Shown: positions 4,752-5,569 of the stretch, one piece after another
How the letters are laid out: every line of letters starts with the position of its first letter
How positions within the stretch are numbered: the stretch's first letter is position 1
Assembly: GCA_948465625.1 (NCBI GenBank)
Contig: CAOJXM010000079.1
Span: 1-5,569, forward strand
Length of the DNA stretch: 5,569 nucleotides
DNA from: an uncultured Clostridium sp.
Lineage (GTDB): Bacteria > Bacillota > Clostridia > TANB77 > CAG-508
Reading direction: 5' to 3'
Translations under genes and position numbers: made by a program
The notes under the pieces: model-generated
What the model was told of the DNA's origin: nothing
Databases searched by the model: none
What the model saw: the letters and a program-made list of their open reading frames with translations, nothing else

Positions 4752-5569
4752 TTAACTAACTTCTTCCATCATATGAATTCCCACTAATCCTGTATAATCA
4801 TTACTTTTACTTAATTTTTTATCATAAATCCCAACAATCACCTTATTAATCTCTTTTTGCATATCTTCACATTTTACCACAACAGAATCTGGTTTGAATC
4901 CCACTAGCATCCCATTTTGTTTTCCCAAAGAAGAAAACGGAATAACTCTTACTCGTGCTAAATATTGCTGTATTTCTTCCTGCTGATTTGGTAATTCACC
5001 TGTAATTAGATTGTTCATACTTTTTAAAACTTCTTTTGGAATGATACTTTCTAACTTCTCACTCTCTACTACAATTACATCGGTTCCTGTAATTGGGTCT
5101 TTTAATAAATTTCCTGTATCTATCATTGCTTTTACATTAGAAGCTTTGTTGTTTAAATTGATTTCTACTTCACAAAACATATCATTTTTTGAAATCCTAT
5201 TTTTTATAATTTTAAATGCAATATTGACAACAACAAATCCAACTACTCCTCCTAGTAATGCTATTTTTAATGGATATGTTCCTATGTATACTCCATTTTT
5301 CATTAAGATGTCTTGTGGGCGTATATAATATAGTAGTGCAAAAGCACACCCACCAAATGCAAATGAGGTTAAGTAAAAAATTAGTAAATGTTTGCATAAG
5401 GCTTTTACATTTTTACTTCGATAAGCTACATACACCATACAAATTGATAAAATCAATTTTAAGATAAAATTAGAATAAATCTGCATGGCTGTTAAATAGG
5501 ATAATACTGCATATACTGCCCCAATGAAACTTGCCAATATGAGATTGACTTGTTTAATCTGTACTTTTG
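4752..5569 (-). CDS. spoIIGA: Sporulation sigma-E factor-processing peptidase SpoIIGA (5' end beyond window)
   Basis: SpoIIGA is a septal membrane aspartic protease that cleaves pro-sigma-E in the mother cell after a signal from the forespore protein SpoIIR. About 271 residues are visible; B. subtilis SpoIIGA has 309. The frame stays open to the window edge, where it reads [20 protein letters not shown], the family's region just after the first membrane segment, so the true start lies outside. A TTG at 5537 is internal. Four membrane segments can be seen (about 5540-5475, 5470-5415, 5390-5325 and 5265-5210). A cytosolic protease domain follows with the catalytic DTG motif in [12 protein letters not shown] (codons at 5120-5112) and the conserved [20 protein letters not shown] (within about 4970-4890). 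The C-terminus, [12 protein letters not shown], ends 13 bp before sigE, its substrate gene. The operon promoter is outside the window. Confidence 0.96.
   Translation of the reverse strand, partial: KVQIKQVNLILASFIGAVYAVLSYLTAMQIYSNFILKLILSICMVYVAYRSKNVKALCKHLLIFYLTSFAFGGCAFALLYYIRPQDILMKNGVYIGTYPLKIALLGGVVGFVVVNIAFKIIKNRISKNDMFCEVEINLNNKASNVKAMIDTGNLLKDPITGTDVIVVESEKLESIIPKEVLKSMNNLITGELPNQQEEIQQYLARVRVIPFSSLGKQNGMLVGFKPDSVVVKCEDMQKEINKVIVGIYDKKLSKSNDYTGLVGIHMMEEVS

Noticed and set aside
5011..5328. Plus-strand frame of 105 codons opposite spoIIGA
   Set aside because: It lies wholly antisense to well-conserved spoIIGA sequence, including the DTG motif region.
5535..5537. TTG as the start codon of spoIIGA
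   Set aside because: The frame continues upstream without a stop to the window edge and encodes [10 protein letters not shown], which fits the family just before this point. The first membrane segment would also be missing.

Overview
The window is AT-rich, and every gene I can support reads on the minus strand. A linked spoIIGA-sigE pair places it in an endospore-forming Firmicute. The low GC, the clostridial prepilin-like leaders (GITLIALIITV...) and the BspA-type leucine-rich repeats suggest class Clostridia, perhaps a gut lineage. I cannot place it more finely.

Layout in the direction of transcription (right to left). At 5569-4752 is spoIIGA, the membrane aspartic protease that activates pro-sigma-E; its 5' end lies beyond the window. 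It is followed 13 bp later by sigE (4738-4001), the mother-cell sporulation sigma factor. sigG, the usual third gene of this cluster, is absent. A 210-bp gap then carries a complete promoter cassette: phased 11-bp repeats, a -35/-10 pair, and a 31-bp palindrome over the start site. It drives a 698-residue surface-type protein (3790-1694) with a prepilin-like N-terminus and seventeen 23-residue BspA-type repeats. After a terminator and a different sigma-A-like promoter comes a shorter paralogue (1535-534, GTG start). Its first 45 or so residues are nearly the same, but it has few repeats.

The left 533 bp is not empty. It holds a second copy of the promoter cassette (about 427-530), a start-less remnant of a third prepilin-leader gene (about 342-196), a terminator (197-156), an extended -10 promoter with its own 22-bp palindrome (146-93), and the first 17 codons of a further gene (51-1).

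The sporulation genes work as a pair: SpoIIGA, switched on at the septum, removes the N-terminal pro-sequence of sigma-E. The BspA-like genes look like a separate, duplicating accessory family of exported repeat proteins inserted where sigG usually lies. Their most unusual shared property is regulatory. Two family members, one intact and one decayed, sit behind near-identical promoter/operator modules in which every spacing is conserved. This suggests a dedicated regulator that is not encoded in the window.
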